In this document: positions 13,131-23,915 of the stretch, piece by piece
Numbering within the stretch: position 1 is the stretch's first letter
Layout: each line of letters starts with the position of its first letter
DNA from: Cricetomys ansorgei
Lineage: Eukaryota; Chordata; Mammalia; Rodentia; Nesomyidae
DNA length: 64,000 nucleotides
Direction of reading: 5' to 3'
Assembly (NCBI GenBank): GCA_026225945.1
Contig: JAMJFZ010002307.1
Location: 9,053,501 to 9,117,500, forward strand
The notes under the pieces: generated by a model
The model's input: the letters and a program-made list of their open reading frames with translations, nothing else
The model's database searches: none
Told to the model about the DNA's origin: nothing
Position numbers and translations under genes: made by a program

Positions 13131-13199
13131 TTATCCATTATAAAGTTATAACTGAACAAATGTAATCAATAAGATATTTTAAAACAGAAATGAGAAACA

Positions 13200-13290
13200 A
13201 GGCCTGGGGTGTAGCTCTTTAACACAGAGCATGGCATATATGCAGGGAAGCCTTGGGTTTCATCCCAAGCAATGAAAAAACAAACAAACA
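13200..13290 (+). repeat. ID SINE with A-rich tail
   Basis: GGCCTGGGGTGTAGCTCTTT is the ID box A region and CCTTGGGTTTCATCCCAAGC is box B with the 3' end. The tail is AAAAAACAAACAAACAA. Confidence 0.7.
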
Positions 13291-16164
13291 ATGTTGTTAA
13301 TAATAAGAAATAATAAAGCCTACTTTACTATTGCTGAATTTCCTTCAGATGTTAGGCACTGTTTTCAGTCATTATATGTTGGAAAAAGAGAGAGTAATTC
13401 TTTTTATTTAGATAGGCCTGACAGTAAGTCAATGAGCAGAATACCTGCCCTGTGCAAACACTATTCCTTGTTCATTGGTTGGTAAGCTGTCTCTGATCCA
13501 ACATACCAAACGTTCTTCCTCCCACTCCCAGGCTTCTAAGGCTGTCTTCTTACCGCCTACCTTCCTTCTCCCCGTGACTAAGCAAGTCAAAGCTTGATGT
13601 TGGCAGTGTGTGGCCAGTATTGATTCTGATTGTTTCCTGCTGTACCAAATTGCCTGGAAATTATTTTTTAATGCCAGCCCCAGTCTGTCAGTGTTATCCC
13701 TTACGTGCAGTCAGATCACTGAAACTCTAAGACAATAAGTAAATGAGGGAGAACCAAAGCCAATCCTTTCGGCCTTCACAGGCCATTGTTCGTCCTCTAA
13801 TAGACAAATCGTAGAAACAGAGAGATGTTTCTCTTGTCTGATAAGAAAAGAAAGAGTTTTGTCAAAATTACCCATTCCTGTGTCCCTGTCCCTAGGGATT
13901 CTGATCCAAATCCAACAGTTCAAGACTGCAATCAATACCTTCAAGAAGGTAAGTCTGATTGTCAGACAAGCTTTGGAAACACTATCCAGGTGGCTCGCCT
14001 TCCCCCAGCAACAAACAATTTGAAGCAAACTAGCAAAGAAAGCAACGTCTCCATATTTTAAAAGAACAGGAAAAGACTTGGGCAAAATAGTGAGATTACA
14101 GAAACATTTTAGAGCAGAATAAAATATATGTTCCAGGTGGTAAGCTATTTGCTGTCTATTTCCTGTGTAATGGTGCAATTCAAAAGTAGAATTGTTCACG
14201 GACTGGCCTCAAAGCATCATTAGTGGTGGTAACAACCAGAATGTAACATCAGCAGTTTACAAAGGGAGAGGACATATCAAAAGCTAAACTAAGAATAAGT
14301 CCATGAAACCGAGGAAGGGACGCTGCATTGACTGTAGAAAGTCTTCAGCCTTTCAAAACTGAATTTATCCAAATAAGGCTTTAAGAAAGGGAGTTAAGTG
14401 TGGAGCGTCACCTGGGAGAGGGGTCTCCCAGTGCTGTCTGCTCTGCCAATGGCCACTGATCTGTACTGTTCTTTCCTAACCAAGCTTGGCAATTCACCCT
14501 GTCACATGAGTCCTCACAGCAGCTTCTCCCCCCTGACATTTCTCTCCCACTTCTGATGTTAGCGAGCGCTAATCATGTAACATTAAAAAATGTGTCCAGG
14601 AAAAGGCAAGCATCACTTATTAATTGCACACAGCGGGTTTATGAAGCAATTCTCTTTCTCATAAAAGACCTTGGAGAGAAAGTACAGAGGGGAAGCAGAA
14701 GAAGACAATAGAAAAAAACAGTTGTCTCCAGTCTGTTCTTTTAAAGGGAACTGATTCATTAAATATTTCTGGAACCTTCGGGGTCATCTTACTCAATAGA
14801 ACCTTCGAGATGTTCCTCCTGACATGGAAATCATCAATGAGCAGGAGAAAGCTACGGGTAGGGTGTGTATGTGTGTGAGATTTACTACCACAGGACATGC
14901 CCCAAGCTGATCTTCGTCCAAGTGTCAAGCCCTGCCAAAGACCTAGACACCTGCTACAGCTCTCTGCACATCTATTCCCTTAGACAACTGAGAACTGACG
15001 CACTGGATAAACCTGTAAGTTAAATAAACTGCCAAATACAGCCTCAGCAGAGGCTGATAAAATAAAACATTTAAATGCATTTAGCTCAATACTTCCAAAT
15101 GGCACACCTGACACAGGAAAGGCATGGTGCCAAGAGCCTTAGAGAGATAAACAATAGAAGATTCTTTCCCCCCCTGATCCAGAGGCCAGAGCCATCTCCA
15201 GGGGCATTCTCGCTGCCCACAAATAGATGACTTTTTAAGTGGAGCTGAAGGAAGGTGAAGCAAAATAAAAAAATAGTAACGACAATGACAAACCTTAAAA
15301 TCATCTGACTTGGAATGGGAATTCATTTTGTGAACACTGAAGCTTTCCTCCAATTGTTTATTTTCTTTTCCTTGCAGCACTTAACACCTGCAGGAAAGTC
15401 CCTGACGTAAGAGGTCAGGCTCAGCTAATGAGGTGTGTCAACACAATTGGAAGCCCATTTCTAAATGAAAATTGCCCTATGAGGAGAGCACAATTGTGTC
15501 AGGCTAAAGAGAGCATTTGGAAGGCACCAGGGGTGGGAACCAGTGATTTTTCTTTGAGAAGGAGCCTGGAAGGTTAGCACCGGCTGGGGGAGCAAAGGGT
15601 TGGCCTGGAGCTATGGTCTAACATGGTAATTCCCTCCAAATTAGTCATATTTCTCCAGGTTACCTTGGTAGATAGCGAGTAAAGGCTGATATAATCCCTT
15701 TCCTAATTGTAAACCAGCACCAGCCTAATTACGTTCCCATTTACCCCAGATACTCTAAAATCATAGGCTTTCTATTTGCTAATTCCTTTTATTCATGGTT
15801 TTATGACTCTGGAGGAGGCTTTGGGGAGTGTGAATTGAAAGCCAGTGCAGTGAGTTCGTTCCATGTAGACATTAACTATGAAAAAGCAATGGCCTGGGGA
15901 GGGAAGGAGTAGAAAGAAAAGGCTGCATGTTTATTTTAGGGTGATTTCAGTCTGGATTGAAACCTGGCCTAGCAAGCTCAGGGGTCAAAGTCAGAGTCAC
16001 AAGGTCACACAACAGGGTGACAACCAGCAGGCCTATCTTCTCTAATACATGGAACCACTCCCATCAGCTCTATACCCTTTGTTTTAGGATGTATCTTATC
16101 TTTTCCACAGTTAATACATAAGATCTATGCAATTTTTGAATACTTTTAAGTCATTTCTCTAAAA
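13291..16164. other. Unique-looking AT-rich sequence, no recognised gene
   Basis: Apart from the mini-exon candidate I see no repeats. Segments near 14430-14660 and 15630-15880 have balanced composition, no SINE or LTR wording and clustered TAAT words, so they are possible conserved noncoding elements. Cross-species alignment is needed to decide. The 162-codon minus-strand frame at 13711-14199 has no recognisable domain. Confidence 0.4.
13896..13948 (+). other. Candidate orphan mini-exon (53 bases)
   Basis: A pyrimidine-rich tract ending TGTCCCTGTCCCTAG (AG at 13894-13895) is followed 53 bases later by AAG|GTAAGT (GT at 13949-13950), a near-perfect donor. Two + strand frames are open through it. 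No gene is recognised, and chance occurrence is possible. It could be a noncoding exon of an unknown or upstream transcript on the same strand as Slc15a5. Confidence 0.25.
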
Positions 16165-16297
16165 CAGGGTCTGACTACATAGCCCTGCCCTGCCTGGAAC
16201 TCACTATGTAGCCCAGGCTGACATTGAACTCATGACCCTTTTAAACCAGCCTCCTGACTATTGAAATTATAGGCATGTGCGACCACACCTAGATGAT
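16165..16297 (-). repeat. B1 SINE
   Basis: It contains ACAGGGTCTGACTACATAGC, CTCACTATGTAGCCCAGGCT and AGGCATGTGCGACCACACCT, the usual reverse-oriented B1. Confidence 0.85.
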
Positions 16298-16494
16298 TTT
16301 ATATCATCTTAAGACTAACCCAAGGAGATAGCCATACACCAAACTTACTGGGTAAAGCTGAAGACCCTCTGGCACCTAGAACTAATAAGCAAGCCAAATA
16401 ATCCAGGTGGAAACAAGTTCATTGAAATCTTTTAAAAAATCATATCAACTTCATATTCTTTCCATTCATCCTCACTCCAGACAATGCAAAAAAA

Positions 16495-16545
16495 AGTGAT
16501 TCTCAACTTTCCTAATGTTGGGACTCACAGATTAAGAACCTGTGC
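16495..16545. mobile_element. Internally deleted URR1 hAT MITE
   Basis: AGTGATTCTCAACTTTCCTA at one end and GATTAAGAACCTGTG at the other are the URR1 terminal regions with almost all of the interior missing. Fuller copies lie at 28253 and 33225. Confidence 0.6.
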
Positions 16546-16601
16546 TCTAGCCTGTGATAGGAGAAAGGAAACTTAAAAGGGTATGTGTATGGAAGAAAAA
16601 A

Positions 16602-16690
<89 letters not shown>
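16602..16690 (+). repeat. (TG)n(AG)n compound microsatellite
   Basis: About nine TG units are followed by about 35 AG units with two GACAGAG interruptions. Confidence 0.97.
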
Positions 16691-16865
16691 GTAGATGTGA
16701 TATGAGAAAGAGCTATCAAACTACATCATCCTTGATAGAGTGACCAGAACATGCTTTTGTTCTCTGTATCTTTTTGGTAGATGGAACTAAAACCATCTTG
16801 AAGTTATTTCCAAGACCATACAAACTCAGTGTCTTGCATTTTCCCAGAACATAAAAGGAGATTCA

Positions 16866-17057
16866 TGGAGCTGGAGAGATAAGTCTTGGTGAAGAGTACT
16901 TGCTGCTTTTGCAGAGGACCAGAGTTCATTCGGTTCCTGCACTTATGTAGAATAGTTCACAAACACCTGTACTCAAGTTTTAGGGGATCTGATGCCCTCT
17001 TCTGGCTTCCATGGGCATCTATATACATGTGGCATACACATACTGAGATACACACAC

Positions 17058-17058
<1 letters not shown>
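16866..17058 (+). repeat. B2 SINE
   Basis: GGAGCTGGAGAGATAAGTCT is the tRNA-like head. GATCTGATGCCCTCTTCTGG is the characteristic B2 3' core and a CTCF-like word (16991-17009). It runs into a TACATA repeat. Confidence 0.85.

Positions 17059-17126
<68 letters not shown>
17059..17126 (+). repeat. (TACATA)n microsatellite on the B2 tail
   Basis: About eleven hexamer units. Repetitive Tyr-Thr, Ile-His and Val-Tyr frames come from this run and are not genes. Confidence 0.95.
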
Positions 17127-17471
17127 TTTTTAAGTAAAAAATTCCAGAGTTGTATAGTATCAACATTAAGTAGGCACTATCATGAAGGGCGAGGAATTCT
17201 CAATCTTCAGTGGAAGAAATTTCTTTTTTTTAACTCACCAAGGTCAGTGCTAGCTCCCAGGATAGAGAAGTGGGAATAAAAGTCCAAGGGAAGGCCAGGT
17301 GAAAAGGGCTCTCAGAAAGAAGTTTATCCCTTCCCAATGGTATGCAGAGGGCTGATTCTTCTTTGCAAGACAAGCAATGGCTGGTGAGTTCTTGCAGATG
17401 AGGCTTGCATTTCACTAAAACCAACACTGTCCACCTTAGGACTTTGGAATCAATTAAGAATAATACCATGA

Positions 17472-17627
17472 AGCTGGGCAGTGGTGGTACTCACCTTTAA
17501 TCCTAGCACTTGGGAAACAGAAGCAGGCAGATCTCTGAGTTTGAGGCCAGCCTGGTTTACAGAGTGAGTTCCAGGAGAGCCAGAGTTATAACAAAGAAAC
17601 CCTGTCTCAGAAAAAAAATAAAAATAA
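17472..17627 (+). repeat. B1 SINE
   Basis: GCTGGGCAGTGGTGGTACTC at the start, TTTGAGGCCAGCCTGGTTTA in the middle, and ACCCTGTCTCAG then an A-rich tail at the end. Confidence 0.9.
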
Positions 17628-17761
17628 AGAAGAAGAAGAACAAGGAGGAGGAGGAGGAGGAGGAGGAGGAGGAGGAGGAGGAGGAGGAGGAGGAAGAAGA
17701 AGAAGAAGAAGAAGAAGAAGAAGAAGAAGAAGAAGAAGAAGAAGAAGAAGAAGAAGAAGAG
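17628..17761 (+). repeat. (GGA)n(GAA)n tract grown from the B1 tail
   Basis: GAA units lead into about 16 GGA units (17644-17691) and then about 23 GAA units (17692-17760). It is pure purine on the + strand. The poly-Glu and poly-Phe/Leu frames are artefacts of it. Confidence 0.97.
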
Positions 17762-17901
17762 CAATGTCATTTCGTACATTTTTGTGCCACCCTCAGACCA
17801 AGAAGAAGACCAAGATCCTGCACAGCATTAACCCCCATACAGCATTTCTTAAATCAGCCAAAGAGAACAAAGTTAATATGAATATTATTGCTTTAGAACA
17901 G

Positions 17902-17953
17902 GCAGCTTGTTTGTATTTTTGCGGGGTGCAGCTTGTTTGTATTTTTGCGGGGT
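17902..17953 (+). repeat. Perfect 26-base tandem duplication
   Basis: Two identical head-to-tail copies (17902-17927 and 17928-17953), each starting GCAGCTTGTTTG and ending GCGGGGT. GTTT and GCTTT runs follow to about 17998. Confidence 0.95.
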
Positions 17954-18497
17954 GTTTTGTTTGTTTGTTTGTTTGTTTGTTTTGCTTTGCTTTGCTTTTA
18001 CTGCCTCCATATCCAGGTCAGGGAACGTTGAGAAATTGAATTTAAATTTGAAGGCTGCTTGGTAAATATGGAATCAGAGAAATGGAAATTTCATGGCCTC
18101 AAGAGGGCTATTCCCACCTAGCTGCAAAGCTTGGCGAGTGGCTCCTCGTCAGTGAAGGGTTATGGTTGCCAATTCAATCATATATTTGTACTCCCTTGTC
18201 AAATGACCCACTTACTTTTGAATGCTACTCCTTCTCTGAAAACACATTCTTACCCTACTTTTCATCTTTATGGATGAAAAATACTACTCTTTGACTTACC
18301 ACCATTTGTATTTCATGCCCATGATTTTTTTCCTTGCTAACTTCTAGAACATTCACTCAGCTAACTAGTAGGTTTTGCTGCTTAGCCAGGGCCTTTCTGT
18401 CTTCATCTGCCCTGCTAAGGTTCATACAACTTGGTATACAATGGTCACAGAGCAAGTGAGTACAGACATGTAAAAGATATGGTTCATGTCAGTGAGA

Positions 18498-18503
18498 TCT
18501 CTC

Positions 18504-18575
<72 letters not shown>

Positions 18576-18577
18576 AT
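18498..18577 (+). repeat. (CT)n(CA)n compound microsatellite
   Basis: About 26 CT units with one TAT interruption, then about 13 CA units. Confidence 0.97.
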
Positions 18578-18714
18578 AAACACGTACACACACAATTTAA
18601 TAAAATTTTAAATGACAAATATTGTTCTCACTTTCCTCATTGATGAGTCAGGCTAATCTGGAGTAGGGTGATCACACGCACAGCCTCTCAGACCAGACCC
18701 TGGGGGCTCCTACC

Positions 18715-18865
18715 CACCCAAGTATTTGCAAACCATGTGATCCTGAGCAACATCTTGCTCATCTCCTTTGTAATGGTTTCCTCCTCTATAAAATGTGATG
18801 TTAATAATTGCTTCTACTTTGTAGTGTTGTAGTAAGAATCAAATGAATTAATATGTCAAAATAAT
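18715..18865 (+). repeat. MIR SINE
   Basis: CATGTGATCCTGAGCAACAT, GTTTCCTCCTCTATAAAATG and TAGTGTTGTAGTAAGAATCA follow the MIR consensus order closely. Confidence 0.75.
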
Positions 18866-18926
18866 CTTGGGAAAATCATTTTCACTGTTATTATACACTG
18901 CTTATTCAGTTGTTAGACTCTTTATA

Positions 18927-19145
18927 TCGAAGCTGGGGAAGTAGTTCACTTAATTAGCATCACAAAGCCCTGTATTCAAGCCCCAGCACTGTAAGAATCA
19001 GGCATGACGACACATATCTGTAATCTCAGCACTTAGGAGGTGGGATTAACAGGATCAGGAGTTGAGGGTCATTCTCAGCTATGTAGGGAGTTTGATACTA
19101 GCCTGAAATACAGGAGACCCTGTCACAAACAAAACAAAATACCTT
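18927..19145 (+). repeat. B4 SINE (ID head fused to B1)
   Basis: An ID-like half (AAGCTGGGGAAGTAGTTCAC to TTCAAGCCCCAGCACTG) is followed by a B1-like half (AGGCATGACGACACATATCT, then GAGACCCTGTCACAAAC). Confidence 0.75.
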
Positions 19146-19151
19146 AAAAAT

Positions 19152-19365
19152 AAATATAGAGGGCTCAGAAACAGCTCAGTGATTAAGAGACCTTGCTGGT
19201 CAGAGTTCAGATGCCAGTACTCATGTAAGACAACCCTCTAAAACTCCAGCACCAAGAAACCTAATGCCATCTTGTGGCTTGTGTAGGTATCTGTATACAT
19301 CATTACACATACATTCACACAGATACATATAAATAATATTCTTATTAAAAAATGAAAGCAAATAA
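19152..19365 (+). repeat. B2-class SINE (diverged)
   Basis: AGGGCTCAGAAACAGCTCAG is the head and ATGCCATCTTGTGGCTTGTG the B2 core. The tail is CATACATTCACACAG-like. Confidence 0.6.
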
Positions 19366-19519
19366 AACAATAACAGAAAGTACTTTAGATTGGCTTTTTA
19401 TTCCATTTCCTGGAGGCACACACAACAGGTATACAGTCCTTATGTAGGTGATCTTAGTCACCTCATTCTCTGACAATTAATCATGAATATGTAGATGTGC
19501 AGTTATTATTATACTGTAA

Positions 19520-19700
19520 TATGTATTCGTGTTTATTCATTCCCATTCATTCACTCACTCATTAAACAAAAATTTACTGAGTGCTTCCTCTGTGTGGGTT
19601 ATTTACTACTTGGAATATAAAGATAGCAAGATAGAAAGATGATCTTTGACATCATGAAGTTTGTAGAATAAATAACATACAAATATAATAAATTGTGCTA
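19520..19700 (-). repeat. L2 LINE 3' end
   Basis: CATTCATTCACTCACTCATT, then AAATTTACTGAGTGCTTCCT and AGAATAAATAACATAC, is the complement of the L2 3' terminus. Confidence 0.6.
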
Positions 19701-19926
19701 CTGCAAATAAAGTATCTTTCTATTCAATTTCTCATTTCACCCACACAGCAAATTTGGAGACATCTCTTGTTTGGTTTCATATCTGTAGTGAAATAGAATC
19801 TCAGTGAACTGGATTTCCAGAAATGATGGAGGTGACACAGGGAGCACACAGCTGGGCATGAGTCAAGTTCAGGGATGGACACAGAACCTGAGCTGTAACC
19901 ATTGTTCAGAATGCTTTGGGATATGT

Positions 19927-20450
19927 CTTCTCTCTCTCTCTCTCCCTCTCTCCCCCCTCTCTCTTTCCTTCTCTCCCTCTCTCTCTTTCTCTTTTCCTCT
20001 TTCTGCCACTCTCCCCCTCTTCCCCTTCTCTCTCTCACCCTCCCCCTCTCTCTGTCCCTCTCTTTATTCCCCCTCTCTCCCCGCTCTCTCCCCTCTCTCT
20101 CTCTTTCCTTCTCTTTCTCCCTCTCTCCTTCTCTCTCTCCCTCTCTCTGTCTCCTCATACTCTCACTCTTCCTCTTTATCATCTCCCTCCTCTTTCCTCT
20201 CTCCCCCTCTCTCCTTCTCTCTTTTCCCACCCCATTCTACTTTCTTCTCTCTCCCTCCTTCCATCTTATCCCTTTTCTTCTATTCTCTCGCTCCCTTGCC
20301 TCTCTCTGCCCCCTCCCTTTCCACCGACTGTCTCTTCTTGCTTCTCTCTCTGCTTCCTCTCTTTGTCTCTGTCTTTCCTCTTCCTTCCTCTGTCCTCTCT
20401 CTCTCCATCCTTCCTCTTTCTCATCTCCTTCTCATCCATCACTTCTTTCA
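19927..20450 (+). repeat. Long CT-rich (polypyrimidine) low-complexity tract
   Basis: About 520 bases are almost entirely C and T on the + strand, with only scattered purines and no fixed period. The Ser/Leu/Pro-rich frames (up to 267 codons on +) and the Arg/Glu-rich minus frame are translation artefacts of this composition. Confidence 0.95.
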
Positions 20451-21989
20451 CTCGGATTCTAGACTCACTTCTTCCTCAACTGTTAATGAGCTCGAGAATT
20501 CAGGTGACTTGCATTTTTCTATTTCAACAACAGAAGTGCACATTCTGAACTTAAACAAGGTAGTAGAGACCCTTCAGAACTCAGAGCCACTGTGCTGTTG
20601 CCTCTGATGGCACATCATAGCCAGGCCTGTGGAAAAATGTGGCCTCAGCCAGGAAAGGATAAATGATAGATGATTTGGGAGAAATAAATGACAGGGTTGT
20701 TAAAATGTTTTAGGGCAAGGGACATTCAAATAAATGCTACAGGGTGATTTATTCTCTAGAACGTGTTCCCTTTGCTGAAACACACCTATGTGTCTGCTCA
20801 GAAATGTGGCTGTAAAAAAACAAATCTGTGTATAAAAAATTTACAGAGCAGCAAACTAACCCAAGCCTTTCATTTACTGACACCACCACCTTAGCTCCAA
20901 GGGCACATGTCTACATCCTTTCAGCATTTCAGCAACTGGATGCCCAGAGCTGCCTGAATAGGGAAATACTCAGTGTCCACACCCTTACCTTCGCTGCAGA
21001 GGTTGGTACCTGAAATCCCCATTAGCCATCATCTCAGCAGATGTGTGGATGCTCTCATGATTGCCCATCTTACCCTTGCATAGCTCTCTAATTCTGATTA
21101 TCCTCAAAAGAGGGTATGAAAATTTCCTCCCAGAGAATTGTCATATATCTACAACCACTCTTTATTCTCTATGCAAGGGCTCCTGTAGCCAAAGCTTCAA
21201 CAAGATCCAGTCATGGTATTTTAGCTACGGTGTTCTGAGAATTCTGAGTTTAGTGTAGAGTGTAAGTACCTCCTGGAGAAGAGTGGGTAGGAATACAACC
21301 AAGGCAGGGAGAGAGAAAATGGAATATAAGTATGTCTGTTACTGAACTGACCCCAGCTTTGCAAGGAAGGCCAGGAAATGACTCTGCCCTATAAGAAAAA
21401 GTGGATGTGCTGCTGGGAAAAACACAGGCAAGGAGGCAGATCTGATGAACCTGTGCACAGTCTCTCACTAGTACAGTAGAGCCCACATGTCCATTATGAC
21501 TTCCTGTCCCCGCTCAGTTGCCAATGGAGAAGACGGAGACTGTAATTACTTGGTCAAGCTGGCCATCAGCACTGAGCTCCTGTGGCTTTCTACGCAATTG
21601 CAGCAGTCGGGTGAAGATTACTCTGATGCTCAAAACTATCTGCCCAGGGAAAGTGGGAAGAACTGGAAGTGTGAGATGAGTGGGAGGCTATAACCAAAGA
21701 TCAGCATGCAGGAAGCACTTGCTTGGTCTAAAAGAGGCAGAAAAGAAAACAAATAGCTGAATATCATATGCAGATGCAAGAAAGCCAGGCTGCTGTGGGA
21801 TGACACATAACTGTGTCTAATAAAGTATATTCAGTGCCTCCAGTGATGTTCATGTCGACCAACAATAAAGGACTCTTTTATATATTAACAGATCCTCACT
21901 CTTTCCCAGAGGAAAGCTATTTACCCAGTCTTCCAAGATCTTGCCTTTCCTTCTTTTGAAACACAAAGGGGGTTATCAGTTAGGCGTGA
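20451..21989. other. No gene or clear repeat recognised
   Basis: Mixed sequence. The 68-codon frame at 21487 has no motif. Nothing else is supported. Confidence 0.5.
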
Positions 21990-22345
21990 CCAGGACACCT
22001 GAGAGAATTGGCTACAGAGAGGAAAGACACCTGTTAGCTCACAATTTCACAGGGTTCAGATCCTGTTCGCCTGGCTCTATAAACTTGTGCAGAACAGCAC
22101 AGCAGTAAAGCATGTAAGACAGAGGTTCATACCTTAGTGGAGGACAGGAAGGACAGAGAAAGCAAGAGTCTATGGATAGTACTCCAGTGACCTGTCTCAC
22201 CCAGGTGGGCCCCACCTACTATAAAGTTTCCCTTACCACCCAAAATAGTACCAGGAGCTGAGTACAAACAGTAACACATCCCTGTGTGTATGCCTATGGA
22301 AAGCATTTCATGTTCAAAATATTACAGGGATACAACTGCTTTAAC
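21990..22345 (-). repeat. Rodent LTR, MaLR-like (minus)
   Basis: TTAGCTCACAATTTCACAGG, then ACTCCAGTGACCTGTCTCAC, GCCCCACCTACTATAAAG and a GAAAGCATTTCATGTTC-like end fit the reversed body of MT/ORR1-like LTRs. It is diverged. Confidence 0.45.
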
Positions 22346-23194
22346 TGATCTCATGGTCATACTGAGATTTATATCTCCTTCTTCACTTACCAATTCTAGT
22401 TTCCCTGTTCAGAAATCCAACTGATTAATATTTCAGCCCTCATGGGGGCCCCCCAGATCTTTATTGTAAAGGGCTTTAGGCTCTTGCCAAGCTGGTGGCT
22501 ATATTGCCTGTTTAAGTTGCCACAGCAACTTAAAGGGAAGACAAGAAATCTCCTTCCTTCAGAACATGCTTCTTTCACTGTAGAGGAACTTGAGTTCCTC
22601 AGAGTCTTCAGGGTCAGCTCCTTATCTTTTAGTGTAACTCTTTCTTGCCTGATGATCTGCTGGTGTAGAAATCCAGTTCTGAATGGCAGCCACAAAACAA
22701 GGCCATTCACCTACCTTGGGCCTTGTGGCCTCCTCAGAAGCAGATGTTTTCTGGTGACCATTCACATGGGAATAAATGCTTGCTTTCTTGTGCACTCTCA
22801 GATCTGTGTCAGATGGTCTCCCCTTATTTTTCTGATACCAGCATTCTCTGGTCTCTGGTGTAGTGTACAAATCTGATGGCCACTGTCTAGGATAGTCTGC
22901 ACATGTTGCGTGTATGGGTACAGGAACCTCAAATGCGCAATGATCTGTTGCATCACCTGTCTATAGAAGTAGAATGGGAAAGCTGAATAAGCATTGAATG
23001 GAAAGCATTATCCCTACTGCCTTCAAATCATAATAAGGTTTGTCTGATAGATAATTTCACTGGCAACCAGACTGGGTTTTAAACAACCTAGAATACATGT
23101 CCCTGAGTTGGCTGACTTGTCATTTCTAGAGAGCTTTACCTTGGGATGAAGGTCCTGAAGCAATAGAAAGGGAAGAAAGAGAAAGCAAACAGCA
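22346..23194. other. Unassigned; overlapping open frames without motifs
   Basis: A 144-codon + frame (22442-22876) and a 104-codon minus frame overlap. Neither shows domain features or gene structure. The mosaic composition suggests an undocumented or decayed LTR, but I cannot name it. Confidence 0.35.
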
Positions 23195-23385
23195 TGAGCA
23201 TTCATCTCTCTCTGCTTAGGGAATACAGATGCAGTGTGGCCAACTACCCCATGCTCAGGCTACATTCTTCCCTCACCATGATAAACCGTATCCCCTCAAC
23301 ATGTAAACCGAAGTACATCCTTTCTTCCTTTAGTTGCTTCTGATGGGTATCTTGAAACAGCAACAAGAAAAGCAGCTAATGCAGG
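23195..23385 (+). repeat. LTR 3' fragment (ORR1/MT-like)
   Basis: ACCATGATAAACCGTATCCC and CTTCCTTTAGTTGCTTCTGA, then AACAGCAACAAGAAAAGCAG, match the polyadenylation end of these LTRs. Confidence 0.5.
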
Positions 23386-23719
23386 TACCAATTTCTGCAC
23401 TTTATTTTGGGATGCCACATTCCTGTTGATTCATTCTATTTTCCAAAGGATGAAAGTGAATACAGACATTATTATTCATCTTTCCTATCTTAATGGACTT
23501 TACCCCACAGGTCAGAGAACCTCTGCAAACATTGTAGCCTATCTATCTCTCCCAAATTTGCTCAAGGAGTTTGGCAGATAATCAGAGGTAGGCTACATGA
23601 ACCCATGTGACCCTCTGTGAGTCAGCGTTGGCCCAGCAAAACTCTGTTGACCTTTCTCCCACCTGAGTGATTTGGGTCCCACTTTACATAAGTTCACAAT
23701 TCTTATATGTCTGCAGCCT

Positions 23720-23915
23720 GTGTACTTTTCTTTCTCATCTCTCTGAAGAATAAGCATGTGCCCTTGGATGGATGTTTAAAGTGACATTTAGTGGGTATAA
23801 CTGTGATGGGTTCATGGGGTCGTTTGTAGAGTTTGCAGCCTCTGGAGCTGTGAGAAATGTGTATCTGTTGTTTTGAAGCCTCAATCATTTTGTTACAGCA
23901 GGCTGGATGTATGAA
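23720..23915 (+). repeat. Old MaLR-type LTR 3' end (MLT1/MST-like)
   Basis: TGGAGCTGTGAGAAATGTGT, ATCTGTTGTTTTGAAGCC and TTTTGTTACAGCAGGCTGG give the terminal segment in order. Confidence 0.55.

Noticed and set aside
13711..14199. 162-codon minus-strand frame
   Set aside because: No start context, motif or homology that I recognise. The + strand splice signals in the same place argue against a minus-strand exon.
16886..17279. Open frames rich in Tyr-Thr, Ile-His or Val-Tyr
   Set aside because: They are translations of the TACATA repeat on a B2 tail.
17450..17881. Poly-Glu and poly-Phe/Leu open frames
   Set aside because: They come from the GGA/GAA tract and the B1 body; there is no gene structure.
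19724..20607. Frames up to 267 codons, Ser/Leu/Pro-rich on + and Arg/Glu-rich on -
   Set aside because: Composition artefact of the CT-rich tract. All three + frames are open for the same reason.
22396..22876. Overlapping 144- and 104-codon frames on opposite strands
   Set aside because: No domains or splice structure, and both strands are open together, which is typical of chance in mixed-composition DNA.
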